Assembly: GCF_004116465.1 (NCBI RefSeq)
Contig: NZ_PDJV01000002.1
Coordinates: 229,022 to 293,021 of the forward strand
Direction of reading: 5' to 3'
Length of the DNA: 64,000 nt
From: Arcobacter sp. F2176
GTDB taxonomy: Bacteria > Campylobacterota > Campylobacteria > Campylobacterales > Arcobacteraceae
The stretch's first letter is position 1, and every line of letters begins with the position of its first letter. Shown one piece after another: positions 45,346 through 55,117 of the stretch. A program made the translations under genes and the position numbers. Under the pieces are notes generated by a model. That model made no database searches. It saw nothing but the letters and a program-made list of their open reading frames with translations, and was not told the origin of the DNA.

Positions 45346-45379
45346 TTAATAAATCCTCTTTAAAATTTTGTTGTATTAA

Positions 45380-46666
45380 TTATTTTCCAGTATATAACTG
45401 TCTAGGTCTTGCAATTTTTGCAGTTTTATCATGTTTTAATTCTGACCATTGTGCTAACCATCCTGGTGTTCTACCAATAACAAAGATTGGTGTAAACATT
45501 GCAATTGGAATTCTAAGAGCAGTTAAAATAACTCCTGAATAGAAATCAATATTTGGATATAATCCTCTTTGGATAAAATAATCATCACTTAATGCTGCTT
45601 CTTCTACTGCTGCTGCGATATCAAGTAATTTAGAATCAAGATTTAACTCTTCTCTTAATTTATCTTGTAATCCTTTTAATGCTTCAGCTCTTGGGTCTCT
45701 ATTTTTATAAACTCTATGCCCAAATCCCATCAATCTAAATGGATCATTTTTATCTTTTGCTTTAGCAATATAAGAAGGTACATTTTTAACATCACCTATC
45801 ATTTTTAATTGATCCATAACTTTTTCATTTGCTCCACCATGTGCAGAACCCCATAAAGCAGAAATACCAGAAGCAATTGCAACATAAGGGTGAGCTTCAG
45901 TAGAACCAACATTTCTTACAGTTGTTGTAGAGGCATTTTGCTCATGGTCAGCATGTAAAGTAAAAATAGCATCAAGAGCATCTACTTCTACTTGTCTTAT
46001 CTCTTGGCTTTTACCATTTCCTAGGTATTTCATCTTTCCACCTGGATATGCTCTTAACATATATAAGAAGTTTTCAGTGAAATATTTATCCACATCTGGA
46101 TAAATAAGTGGTGTACCAATAGAATTTCTATAAGCCATTGCAGCAATTGTAGGCATTTTAGCTAAGATTCTTCTTCTCATCATTTTAAATTGTTCTTCAT
46201 CTTCTAAATGTAAGTGATCTTTATAAAATGCTGCTAATGCCATAGTTGCCGCTCCCATAGTTGCCATTGGGTGAGCACCATCAGGTAAGGCATCAAATAA
46301 TCTAATAATACCTTCATTTAAAAATGATCTATGTCTAATTTCTAAATCAAAGTTTCTTGAAGCTTCTTCTGTTGGAAGTTGACCCCTCATAAGTAAATAA
46401 GAAACATCTAAAAATGAGTGTTTACCAGCTAAATCAGCAATATCATATCCTCTATATCTTAATTCAGAATTTTCACCATCTATGAATGTGATTTTTGAAT
46501 CACAAGATGCAGTTGATGTATAACCAGGATCATAAGTAAACATTCCAGTATCTTTGTAAAATGTTCTAATATCAACAACACTTGGGCCTCTTGTACCATC
46601 TATAATATTGTACTCATAAGCTTTACCACTTCTATTGTCTGTTAATGTAAATGTATCTTTTGCCAT
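45380..46666 (-). CDS. gltA: Citrate synthase, type II
   Basis: 428 residues. Active-site segments: GSAHGGANEKV (catalytic His about 305), GFGHRVYKNRDPRA (about 340) and IDFYSGVIL (Asp near 395). It joins acetyl-CoA and oxaloacetate. Its N-terminal beta domain is like the NADH-regulated hexameric GltA. It lies between nuoF (9 bases) and nuoG (34 bases) on the same strand, inside the complex I operon. Confidence 0.97.
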   Translation of the reverse strand: MAKDTFTLTDNRSGKAYEYNIIDGTRGPSVVDIRTFYKDTGMFTYDPGYTSTASCDSKITFIDGENSELRYRGYDIADLAGKHSFLDVSYLLMRGQLPTEEASRNFDLEIRHRSFLNEGIIRLFDALPDGAHPMATMGAATMALAAFYKDHLHLEDEEQFKMMRRRILAKMPTIAAMAYRNSIGTPLIYPDVDKYFTENFLYMLRAYPGGKMKYLGNGKSQEIRQVEVDALDAIFTLHADHEQNASTTTVRNVGSTEAHPYVAIASGISALWGSAHGGANEKVMDQLKMIGDVKNVPSYIAKAKDKNDPFRLMGFGHRVYKNRDPRAEALKGLQDKLREELNLDSKLLDIAAAVEEAALSDDYFIQRGLYPNIDFYSGVILTALRIPIAMFTPIFVIGRTPGWLAQWSELKHDKTAKIARPRQLYTGK

Positions 46667-46675
46667 CTATTTTCC

Positions 46676-47947
46676 TTATAGTTTATTTTCAATTAATTCA
46701 AGAAATTCATGTTTATATTTTTCAACAATACTTTTAATAATATCTTTTACAGCTGGTGCAAAAACACAAATGGTTTTTCCATTCATTGTGTCACATACTT
46801 CTAAAAGTGTTTCTATATCATCTTCTTTTGCAACACCTTCTATTAATTCTTTTAAAATTTTATCAATCCAACCAGTTCCTTCTCTACAAGGAGTACACTG
46901 ACCGCAAGACTCATGGTGATAAAACTCAATTAGATTTTTAGCAACATCAACCATAGAAACACCTTCTGGAATTATCATCATTCCACCTGTTCCTAAAGTT
47001 GAACCAATTTCCCACATAGATTCATAATCTAAATATGCTTTTTCAACATCATCAGCAGTTAAAATAGGACAAGAAGCTCCACCTGGGATTACGGCTTTTA
47101 ATTTAAGTCCATCTTGCATTCCTCCACCAATTTCATTAATTACATCAGTCATTTTACAACCATATTGTAATTCATAAACACCTGGATTTTTAACTGGACC
47201 ACTCATCGCAAATAGCATAGTTCCTGGAGCTTTTTGGGTCCCATATTTTGTATATGATTCAAAACCATTTTCAACAATATTTGGAACTGATGCAATTGTT
47301 TCAACATTATTTACAGTTGCTGGCATATCATAGAACCATTCACACTCTTTACCATGTGGCTTAAGTCTTGGATGTCCTCTTTTACCCTCAAGAGATTCAA
47401 TAAGTGCAGACTTTTCACCACAAATATATGCTCCACCACCTCTATGAACTGTAATATCAACTCTAAAATCATGTTTACCCATAATTTTATCCCCAATAAT
47501 TCCAGCTGCATAAGCTTCTTCAATAGCTGCATCTAATCTATCGATAAACCATTTATATTCACCTCTAATGTAAATATAAGCGTCATGTGCACCTATTGCA
47601 TAACAAGAGCAAATAATACCTTCTATTAAAAGGTGTGGATCATATTGAAATATTTGTCTATCTTTGAAAGTTCCTGGTTCTGATTCATCTCCATTTACGA
47701 TTAAGTATCTAGGTCTTTCATCAACTGGTGGCATAAGTTTCCACTTAGGCCCACAAGCTGCACCACCACCACCTTTTCCTCTTAGCCCACTTTTACAAAC
47801 TTCTTCTGTAACATCTTCAGGAGCCATAGTAAATAGTTTTTCAATAGAAGTATATCTTCCATTTTTTAGTGCAACATCTAATTTATGAGAATCAGGAATG
47901 TCAAAATTTTTACTTACAATTTTTACAATCATATCATTTGCAGCCAT
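46676..47947 (-). CDS. nuoF: NADH-quinone oxidoreductase subunit F
   Basis: 423 residues. NADH/FMN site: GLRGKGGGGAACGPKW (about 53-68), NGDESEPGTFKDRQI and GGGAYICGEKSALIESLEGKRG-type segment, and the [4Fe-4S] motif SCGQCTPCREGTGW (about 345). It takes electrons from NADH. Campylobacter jejuni lacks NuoE/F and uses flavodoxin instead; here both genes are present. Confidence 0.97.
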   Translation of the reverse strand: MAANDMIVKIVSKNFDIPDSHKLDVALKNGRYTSIEKLFTMAPEDVTEEVCKSGLRGKGGGGAACGPKWKLMPPVDERPRYLIVNGDESEPGTFKDRQIFQYDPHLLIEGIICSCYAIGAHDAYIYIRGEYKWFIDRLDAAIEEAYAAGIIGDKIMGKHDFRVDITVHRGGGAYICGEKSALIESLEGKRGHPRLKPHGKECEWFYDMPATVNNVETIASVPNIVENGFESYTKYGTQKAPGTMLFAMSGPVKNPGVYELQYGCKMTDVINEIGGGMQDGLKLKAVIPGGASCPILTADDVEKAYLDYESMWEIGSTLGTGGMMIIPEGVSMVDVAKNLIEFYHHESCGQCTPCREGTGWIDKILKELIEGVAKEDDIETLLEVCDTMNGKTICVFAPAVKDIIKSIVEKYKHEFLELIENKL

Positions 47948-48423
47948 TATTTACACTCCTCTATAAGATTTTTAAGAGATTCAACTGTTTGATTTTCATG
48001 GTATTGACCATTTAAAGCAAACATTGGTGCACCACCACAAGCTCCTAAACATTCAACTTCACTTAAGTGAAATTTTCCATCTGCAGAAGTTTGACCTGGT
48101 TCGATTCCAATTGTATCTTTTATAAATTTTTTAAGATTATTTGCACCCATTAACATACATGATAGAGTTTTACATAACTCAATATGATATGTTCCAATAG
48201 GTTTTAAGTTGAACATTGTATAAAATGTTGCGAATTCATAAACTTCAATTGGTTGTTTTCCAATTTTATCAGCTACAAAAATCATGGCTTCTGGGCTTAC
48301 CCATCCCTCTTGCTCTTGTACTAACCATAAAGCTGGTAATAACATAGCATCTATTTTTGGGTATTTTTTAGCTGTTATTTGGAATTTTTCTTCATTTTCT
48401 TTTGTGTATTGAAATTTTGCCAT
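47947..48423 (-). CDS. nuoE: NADH-quinone oxidoreductase subunit E
   Basis: 158 residues, thioredoxin-like [2Fe-2S] protein. Ligands in HIELCKTLSCMLMGA and VECLGACGGAP (about 85-130). It joins NuoF in the NADH module. One-base overlaps with both neighbours. Confidence 0.96.
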   Translation of the reverse strand: MAKFQYTKENEEKFQITAKKYPKIDAMLLPALWLVQEQEGWVSPEAMIFVADKIGKQPIEVYEFATFYTMFNLKPIGTYHIELCKTLSCMLMGANNLKKFIKDTIGIEPGQTSADGKFHLSEVECLGACGGAPMFALNGQYHENQTVESLKNLIEECK

Positions 48424-50057
48424 TATCTATCAAACTCCCCTGCAATAAAGTTCATTGATGCCATTGTAATAACTGCATCAGCTAACATTGAATTTTCTAC
48501 AATTTTTGCATAAGCTGCAAGTGAATAGAAACTAGGTGGTCTACATTTTACTTTATATGGTGTTCCTGTTCCATCACTTGTAATGTGGAAGCCTAACTCA
48601 CCATTTCCACCTTCAGTAAATCCATAGTATTCACCTTTTGGAACTTTAATACCTTCAAATGTAAGTTTGAATTGATTCATTAAACCTTCGATATTTCCAT
48701 AAACATCTTTTTTGGCTGGTAAGAATATTCCTGGAGCTCCTACATTAATAGGACCATCTGGCATCTCTTTCATTGCTTGTTCAATGATTCTAATAGATTG
48801 TTTCATCTCTTCAAATCTACACATAAATCTATCATAAACATCACCATGAGAACCAACTACAACATCAAAGTCAAAGTTTTCATAACCATAGTAAGGTTTG
48901 TCTTTTCTTAAGTCAAAAGCAACACCAGTTGCTCTTAAGTTAGGACCTGTAATTCCAGCATTTAAAGCAAATTCTGCATTTATAATACCAACATCTTGTG
49001 TTCTATCTTGGAATATTCTATTTCTTTCAACTAATGATAAAGCATCTTCAATAGCTTTTTCAACATCTCTTAAAACTTCATTTAAATCTTTTTCAAACCC
49101 ATCATACAAGTCAAACTCTAAACCACCAATTCTAGTATAAGAGTTAGTTAATCTAGCACCAGTTAGTTTTGATAAAATATCATAAGCTTTGTCTCTTGGA
49201 GCAAAAAGATACCAATAGTTTGTTAAACCACCCATATCAACCATATTTGCTGCATTACAAACAAGGTGGTCAGTTATTCTACTTAGTTCCCCAATAACGA
49301 TTCTAATCATTTTAGCTCTTGGAGTAATGTCTATTTTTAACATATCCTCAACTGCTTTTGCATATCCAATATTATTTAAAATAGCACTACAGTAATTAAG
49401 TCTATCAGTATATGGAATAACTTGAGAGTAGTTATGTGTTTCACAGGCTTTTTCAAAACCTCTATGTAAATAACCAATCTCTGTAACACAGGCAGTTATT
49501 GTTTCCCCTTCCATTGCAACAAAGTTTCTAATTGTACCATGAGAAGCGGGGTGTGATGGACCTACATTTAATAACATCAACTCTTCTAAATCATCTTGAC
49601 TATAACCTTTTGATTTTAGTAATGGAACCATTTCATCCATCAAATCTTCAGTTTCAGTACAAATTTGTCCATCAGTAATATTGTAATCTTTTCTTAATGG
49701 ATATCCAACAAATTGATGGTGGTTTAAAACTCTTTTCATATTTGGATGACCAATGAAGTTAATACCATATTGATCAAAAGTTTCTCTCTCAGCCCAGTTT
49801 GCAGCTTCATATAAATCACTAATAGTATCAACATTTAAGTTGTTATCAGCAACATAAGCTTTAATTACAATTTGTTTTTTGAAAGTTTTATCTCTTAATA
49901 TGTAGATAAGTCCAAATCTTGAAGGAGTTACATCTGGATATTTTAAATAATCAATTGCAGTAATGTCAAGAAGTAAGTTATATCCTTCTTCATCTTTTAA
50001 TCTTTTGATAGTTGATTTAATTTCATTTTGTGAAATTAACATATCTGGTTTAAGCAT
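48423..50057 (-). CDS. nuoCD: Fused NADH-quinone oxidoreductase subunit CD
   Basis: 544 residues. NuoC part (1-150; YKLLLD-like ITAIDYLKYPD and FDQYGINFIGHPNMKRVL) followed by NuoD (about 160-544; NVGPSHPASHG, ITACVTEIGYLHRGFEK, GFHITSDGTG). NuoD supplies the quinone-site His and Asp. Fusion of C and D is known in some bacteria (E. coli has it). The ATG at 50057 follows AGGA by seven bases and overlaps nuoB by 8; an in-frame TTG precedes it. Confidence 0.95.
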   Translation of the reverse strand: MLKPDMLISQNEIKSTIKRLKDEEGYNLLLDITAIDYLKYPDVTPSRFGLIYILRDKTFKKQIVIKAYVADNNLNVDTISDLYEAANWAERETFDQYGINFIGHPNMKRVLNHHQFVGYPLRKDYNITDGQICTETEDLMDEMVPLLKSKGYSQDDLEELMLLNVGPSHPASHGTIRNFVAMEGETITACVTEIGYLHRGFEKACETHNYSQVIPYTDRLNYCSAILNNIGYAKAVEDMLKIDITPRAKMIRIVIGELSRITDHLVCNAANMVDMGGLTNYWYLFAPRDKAYDILSKLTGARLTNSYTRIGGLEFDLYDGFEKDLNEVLRDVEKAIEDALSLVERNRIFQDRTQDVGIINAEFALNAGITGPNLRATGVAFDLRKDKPYYGYENFDFDVVVGSHGDVYDRFMCRFEEMKQSIRIIEQAMKEMPDGPINVGAPGIFLPAKKDVYGNIEGLMNQFKLTFEGIKVPKGEYYGFTEGGNGELGFHITSDGTGTPYKVKCRPPSFYSLAAYAKIVENSMLADAVITMASMNFIAGEFDR

Positions 50058-50565
50058 CAAGGATTCCTTTGAACTTTTTTACTCTATCTACAATAATAGA
50101 TTCATTTTGAGCTTTTTTCTGTATACTTATAATTGCATCAAGTACTGCTTCTGGTCTTGGAGGACAACCTGAAACATATTCATCAACTGGAATAATTTGA
50201 TCAACTCCTTGCAAGGTTGTGTAGTTATCATAAAATCCACCAGAACTTGCACATGCTCCCATTGATATAACCCATTTAGGCTCACACATTTGATCATAAA
50301 TCTTTTTTAATACAGGTGCTTGTTTATATGTAATAGTTCCTGCGATAATTAGTAAGTCTGCTTGTCTTGGAGAAAATCTTACAACTTCTGCTCCAAATCT
50401 TGATACATCGTATTTAGCAGCTGCCACTGACATAAACTCAATCCCACAACATGCTGTACCAAATACCATTGGCCATAATGAATATGATCTTGCCCAGTTT
50501 ACTGCTTTGTCAAGTCTTGTTGTGATTACTGAATCACCTAATATTGATTCTGCTCCTACTCCCAT
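50050..50565 (-). CDS. nuoB: NADH-quinone oxidoreductase subunit B
   Basis: 171 residues. [4Fe-4S] N2 ligands: GTACCGIEFM, GACASSGG and SGCPPRPEAV. Passes electrons to quinone. It overlaps nuoA by 10 bases. Confidence 0.97.
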   Translation of the reverse strand: MGVGAESILGDSVITTRLDKAVNWARSYSLWPMVFGTACCGIEFMSVAAAKYDVSRFGAEVVRFSPRQADLLIIAGTITYKQAPVLKKIYDQMCEPKWVISMGACASSGGFYDNYTTLQGVDQIIPVDEYVSGCPPRPEAVLDAIISIQKKAQNESIIVDRVKKFKGILDA

Positions 50566-50918
50566 GATAATGCCTTTTTCTTATAGATGTAAATTAAACC
50601 TGCAAATAATAATCCCATAAACATAAACATTTCGCCAAGACCTAAAAATCCTAGTTCTCTAATATTTACAGCCCATGGAAACATAAAAATTATTTCGACA
50701 TCAAATAGTACAAATAAAATTGCTACTAAATAAAATTTGATACTAAACCTAAGTTTAGTCCCACCAACTGGGTTACTTACACCAGATTCATAAACGGTAT
50801 TTTTTGATTTGTCCTCTTTGTTTTGAGGTCCAACAAATTTTGAAAGTATAAATATTGATACTACAACAATACCTATAACAACAAAAATTGCTGCTGACAA
50901 TAATAGTTCATTTGACAT
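50556..50918 (-). CDS. nuoA: NADH-quinone oxidoreductase subunit A
   Basis: 120 residues, three helices. YESGVSNPVGGTKLRFSIKFYLVAILFVLFDVEIIF has the conserved Cys position replaced by Ser (YESG vs the usual YECG). First gene of the operon; its promoter must lie in the 130 bases upstream, shared with the end of the patB gene. Confidence 0.94.
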   Translation of the reverse strand: MSNELLLSAAIFVVIGIVVVSIFILSKFVGPQNKEDKSKNTVYESGVSNPVGGTKLRFSIKFYLVAILFVLFDVEIIFMFPWAVNIRELGFLGLGEMFMFMGLLFAGLIYIYKKKALSWE

Positions 50919-51050
50919 GCTTAATCCATTTCATAATAATATGTATATTGATTGTACACTAAGTTTATTTCAAATAGCTAGCATTTGTTACAAAAAAAAG
51001 CAAAGAGAAAAAAGTGAGAAAAAAGGTAATACTTTATTTTTTATTTAATT

Positions 51051-52199
51051 TTATCTTCCAAAATTAATAATTTTATTTAATCCTTTTTTAAGCTGAGTTT
51101 TTGATGTTGCTGTATTAAATCTGAAGTGTGATTTTCCATTTTTCCCAAAAGTTAATCCATCATTTAAAGCAACTTTACAATCATTGAGTAATATCTCTTT
51201 TATTTCTTGATGTGGTAAATTATATTCTTCAAAGTTAAGCCATAAAAGGTAAGTAGCTTCGGGCTTTTGTACTTTTATTTTAGTATTATTTTCAAGTGTT
51301 TCAATAGTAATATCTATGTTTGATTCAAGGTGATTTAGTAGATTTTCTAACCATTTTGTTCCATGTTCATATGCACATTGCATAGCAATCAAACCAAAGA
51401 CATTTATAGTTCCGATTACTCTTTGTTTTATAATATCATCTAATTTATTTTTTAATTCATCATTTAAAGTGATACAATATGAAGCATTTAACCCTGCAAT
51501 ATTAAATGTCTTTCCAGGAGAGTTTAAGGTTACAGTAATATTAGCAATTTTTTCACTAATTGAGGCAATTGGAGTAAATTTTTTGAATGCTAAATCTGCA
51601 TGTATTTCATCACTTACAATAGTAATGTTATTTTCAATACAAATATTTGCTAACTCTTCTAACTCTTTTTTATCCCAAACTCTTCCAACTGGATTATGAG
51701 GAGAACACAAAGCTATCATTTTTGTTTTTGGTGTAATAATTGATTTTAAGTGCTCTAAATCCATTGTATAGTAGCCATTATTTTCTTTTAATGGATTTTC
51801 TAAGATTCTTCTATTATTTGCTTTAATGCATTGAAATAAGGGAAAATATACAGGAGTTTGAACTATAATTTCATCATCAACATTGCTAAATGCTTCAATA
51901 CAAGCAGCATATGCTGGAACTACTCCATTACATAAAGATATAGATGCAGTGTCAATATCCCATTGGTGTTGAGAACTCATCCAGTTTTTTATTGCTTCAA
52001 ATATCTCTTTATTTTGTTTTCCATATCCAAAGACATTGTGCTGCGCTCTTTTTTGTATAGCCTCTTGTAAAAAAGGTGGTATTTCAAAATCCATATCAGC
52101 AACCCAAAATGGATCCAAATCAGTTTTCCCAAAATATTGTTCTAAATTATCATATTTACTACACGAACTATTTTTTCTATCAATTATATTATCAAACAT
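51051..52199 (-). CDS. patB: PatB/MalY-type aminotransferase (C-S beta-lyase)
   Basis: 382 residues, PLP fold type I. WVADMDFEIPP (about 33-43), NPVGRVW (NPxGRxW motif, about 168) and the PLP-Lys in LNSPGKTFNIAGL (about 228). The family cleaves cystathionine or cysteine conjugates. A single gene, divergent from ubiD. Confidence 0.9.
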   Translation of the reverse strand: MFDNIIDRKNSSCSKYDNLEQYFGKTDLDPFWVADMDFEIPPFLQEAIQKRAQHNVFGYGKQNKEIFEAIKNWMSSQHQWDIDTASISLCNGVVPAYAACIEAFSNVDDEIIVQTPVYFPLFQCIKANNRRILENPLKENNGYYTMDLEHLKSIITPKTKMIALCSPHNPVGRVWDKKELEELANICIENNITIVSDEIHADLAFKKFTPIASISEKIANITVTLNSPGKTFNIAGLNASYCITLNDELKNKLDDIIKQRVIGTINVFGLIAMQCAYEHGTKWLENLLNHLESNIDITIETLENNTKIKVQKPEATYLLWLNFEEYNLPHQEIKEILLNDCKVALNDGLTFGKNGKSHFRFNTATSKTQLKKGLNKIINFGR

Positions 52200-52284
52200 A
52201 TGTAAAACCTCTATTATAAACTATTTTTTATTGATAAAATGATATAAGATTTATACTAATTATTTGTTTACATTAGAGGGAAAT

Positions 52285-54096
52285 ATGGAAAAAGCAATAG
52301 AGCTACTTAAAAAAAACGATTTATTAAAAGTTATTGACGATGAGTTGGATATATACTTAGAGATACCACACATCGCATATGTAGAGGTTAAAAAAGAGGA
52401 TTCAAAAGCGATTTTATTTACAAATCCTATTGATAAAAGAACTGGAAAGAAATTTGATATTCCAGTATTGATGAATGTATTTTGTAATGAAAAAGCTGTA
52501 AAACTCTTCATTGGTGATGGTGATAAAATAGGAAGTGAGATAGAAAGCTTACTAAAAATGAAACCACCAACAACTTTTAGTGAAAAACTCTCAACTTTTG
52601 GAAAACTTTTCGCACTTAAAAATACTATTCCTAAAAAAAATAAAGGAAAAGGTGAATGTCAACAAGTAATAAAATTAGGTGAGGATGCTAAATTATCTGA
52701 TTTACCTATTTTAACAACTTGGGAGCAAGATGGTGGGCCTTTTATTACTATGGGGCAAGTTTATACAACTAGTTTAAATGGAGAGCTTAAAAACTTAGGA
52801 ATGTATAGACTTCAAGTTTATGATGATCATACTTTAGGAATGCATTGGCAAATACATAAAGATAGTAATCACTTCTTTCATGAATATAAAGCCGCAGGTA
52901 AAAAAATGCCAGTATCAATTGGAGTGGGTGGAGATCCTATGTATATTTGGTGTGGACAAGCACCTTTACCTATTGGAATTTTTGAACTTATGCTTTATGG
53001 TTTTGTTAAAAATAAAAATGCACAGCTTGTGAAAAGTATAACAAATGATATATATGTACCAAGAGATAATGACTTCATAATAGAAGGCTTTGTTGATCCA
53101 TCTAAGATGAGAATTGAAGGACCTTTTGGTGACCATACTGGTTACTATACTTTAGAAGAAGAATATCCATTTATGGAAGTTAGTGCAATCACATCAAAGG
53201 CAAAACCTACATATTTAGCGACAGTTGTTGGTAAACCACCTTTAGAAGACAAATATATGGGACATGCAACAGAGAGAATATTCTTGCCACTACTTAAAAC
53301 TACTGCACCTGATTTGATTGATTATTATATGCCTGAAAATGGAGTTTTTCATAATCTAATAATTGCAAAAATCAAAACACTATATCCTGGACATGCAAGT
53401 CAAATGATGCATGCATTTTGGGGAGTAGGGCAAATGAGTTTTGTAAAACATGCAATTTTTGTAAACCATGATGCACCAGAACTTACGAACCATGAAGAGA
53501 TAACAAAACATATTCTAAATAGAATAGATATAAATGACCTGTTTATCTCAAGAGGTGTAGTTGACGCACTTGATCATTCAAGTCCAAAATTTGCTGTTGG
53601 TGGTAAACTAGGTCTTGATTGTACAGGAGAAGAGATAAGTGATAGTGGAGTTAAAGTTTTAGCTGATGGGGAATTATTGACTAAGATGAAAGAAATTTCA
53701 AGTGATATCATTAATCTAAAACAATATTACAAATATACAAAAAATCCAGTTACTATAATAACTGTAAATAAAAATAGAAGCCAAAAGTATCTATTTGAAG
53801 AGCTTAAACCTCTGTATGAGCACTTAAGAATACTAATAATAGTAGATCAGGCTAAAAATGATGTAAGTAATCCTTACATGCTTATTTGGAGAGTTTGTAA
53901 TAATATAGATTCAAATAGAGATATTTTTATAGCAAATGATACTTTAGGTGTAGATGCTACAAATAAAAACTCATATGATAACTTTCAAAGAAGATGGCCG
54001 GATGATGTTGATTGTACAAAAAGTGTAATTAATGATTTGAAAAATCGTGGGATTTTAGATTGTTCTGATGAACTTATAGCTAAGTTCCAAATATAA
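52285..54096 (+). CDS. ubiD: UbiD-family decarboxylase
   Basis: 603 residues. The ATG at 52285 has GAGGGA five bases upstream; a TTG at 52264 would add seven residues with no homologous pattern. UbiD signatures: PTYLATVVGKPPLEDKYMGHATER, GGDPMYIWCGQAPLP, and the prFMN/metal-site Glu-rich part MRIEGPFGDHTGYYTL. It removes a carboxyl from an aromatic quinone precursor. Campylobacterota make menaquinone by the futalosine route, in which a UbiD-like enzyme acts, so menaquinone synthesis is likely. The prenyl-FMN supplier UbiX is not in the window. Confidence 0.92.
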   Translation: MEKAIELLKKNDLLKVIDDELDIYLEIPHIAYVEVKKEDSKAILFTNPIDKRTGKKFDIPVLMNVFCNEKAVKLFIGDGDKIGSEIESLLKMKPPTTFSEKLSTFGKLFALKNTIPKKNKGKGECQQVIKLGEDAKLSDLPILTTWEQDGGPFITMGQVYTTSLNGELKNLGMYRLQVYDDHTLGMHWQIHKDSNHFFHEYKAAGKKMPVSIGVGGDPMYIWCGQAPLPIGIFELMLYGFVKNKNAQLVKSITNDIYVPRDNDFIIEGFVDPSKMRIEGPFGDHTGYYTLEEEYPFMEVSAITSKAKPTYLATVVGKPPLEDKYMGHATERIFLPLLKTTAPDLIDYYMPENGVFHNLIIAKIKTLYPGHASQMMHAFWGVGQMSFVKHAIFVNHDAPELTNHEEITKHILNRIDINDLFISRGVVDALDHSSPKFAVGGKLGLDCTGEEISDSGVKVLADGELLTKMKEISSDIINLKQYYKYTKNPVTIITVNKNRSQKYLFEELKPLYEHLRILIIVDQAKNDVSNPYMLIWRVCNNIDSNRDIFIANDTLGVDATNKNSYDNFQRRWPDDVDCTKSVINDLKNRGILDCSDELIAKFQI

Positions 54097-54126
54097 ACTA
54101 AAGTAGTAAAGCTACTTTAGTTTTTT
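54095..54126. terminator. Bidirectional terminator between ubiD and fbpC
   Basis: 12-bp stem AAACTAAAGTAG/CTACTTTAGTTT (54095-54106 with 54112-54123), loop TAAAG, T-run on the plus strand. It ends ubiD and overlaps the fbpC stop at 54117. Confidence 0.88.
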
Positions 54127-55106
54127 ACACTTATGATTTTGTCTTTATTTATATCTAAATATATCTCTTCTTCTAAAGAGATATCACTATCTATATATAC
54201 TCTTAATTTAATTTGAGATTCTAACTCTTTTTCAAAGCTAAGAATCACCTCTTCATATTCGCCACAATAAAGTCTATTTACAGTATTTAGTTTATAGTTA
54301 TTTGCTTTATTTGTTATTTTTGTTTCATGTATTCTAATGATACTTGTTTTTTCCAAGTCTAAATTTAAATCTTCTGCAATAAATTTTGGTAAGGTATTAA
54401 CTTCCCCTAAAAAGTTTGCAATATAAAAACTATTTGGATTTTTATATATGTTTTTTGGAGTATCAAATTGTACAATTCTTTTATTATGAATAATTCCTAT
54501 CTTATCAGACATAGATAAGGCTTCTTTTTGATCGTGTGTTACTAATATAGCTGATAATCCTAACTCTTTTATTAGATTTTTTAGCCACAATTTTGTTTTT
54601 GCTCTTAAAATAGAATCAAGATTTGAAAAAGGCTCATCAAGAAGTAAAATCTTTGGTTCATAGGCTATTACTCTTGCTATTGAAACTCTTTGTTGTTGAC
54701 CACCACTTAATTCATGGATTTGTTTATTTTTATGTTCTATTAAATCGAATTGTTTTAATAATTTATCAACTCTTTTTTGTCTCTCATTTGCTTTTAGTTT
54801 AAATAGGGCAAATTCTATGTTTTCTTTTACATTTAAATGGGGAAATAAAGCATAATCTTGAAATATATAACCAATATCTTTGTTACACTTATTTGCTCCA
54901 TTTATCAAACAGGTTTCATTTAAAAATATAGAGCCAGTATAACCATCTTCTAGTGAAGCTATACTTCTTAAGATAGTACTTTTACCACAACCACTAGGTC
55001 CTAATATTGTAACTATTTCTCCAGCCTGGACATCAAAAGAGATATCATTTAATATTTCATTATCTCCAAAAGCTATAGAAAAGTTTTTTACGCTAATACC
55101 AATCAT
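54117..55106 (-). CDS. fbpC: Ferric iron ABC transporter ATP-binding protein
   Basis: 329 residues from the ATG at 55106 (AAGG six bases upstream). Walker A GPSGCGKST (about 35-43), signature LSGGQQQRVSIAR (about 130), Walker B LLLDEPFSNLD (about 152) and a C-terminal TOBE-type regulatory domain. It powers FbpB. It lies 8 bases after fbpB. Confidence 0.93.
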   Translation of the reverse strand: MIGISVKNFSIAFGDNEILNDISFDVQAGEIVTILGPSGCGKSTILRSIASLEDGYTGSIFLNETCLINGANKCNKDIGYIFQDYALFPHLNVKENIEFALFKLKANERQKRVDKLLKQFDLIEHKNKQIHELSGGQQQRVSIARVIAYEPKILLLDEPFSNLDSILRAKTKLWLKNLIKELGLSAILVTHDQKEALSMSDKIGIIHNKRIVQFDTPKNIYKNPNSFYIANFLGEVNTLPKFIAEDLNLDLEKTSIIRIHETKITNKANNYKLNTVNRLYCGEYEEVILSFEKELESQIKLRVYIDSDISLEEEIYLDINKDKIISVKN

Positions 55107-55117
55107 CAAATTCCTTA

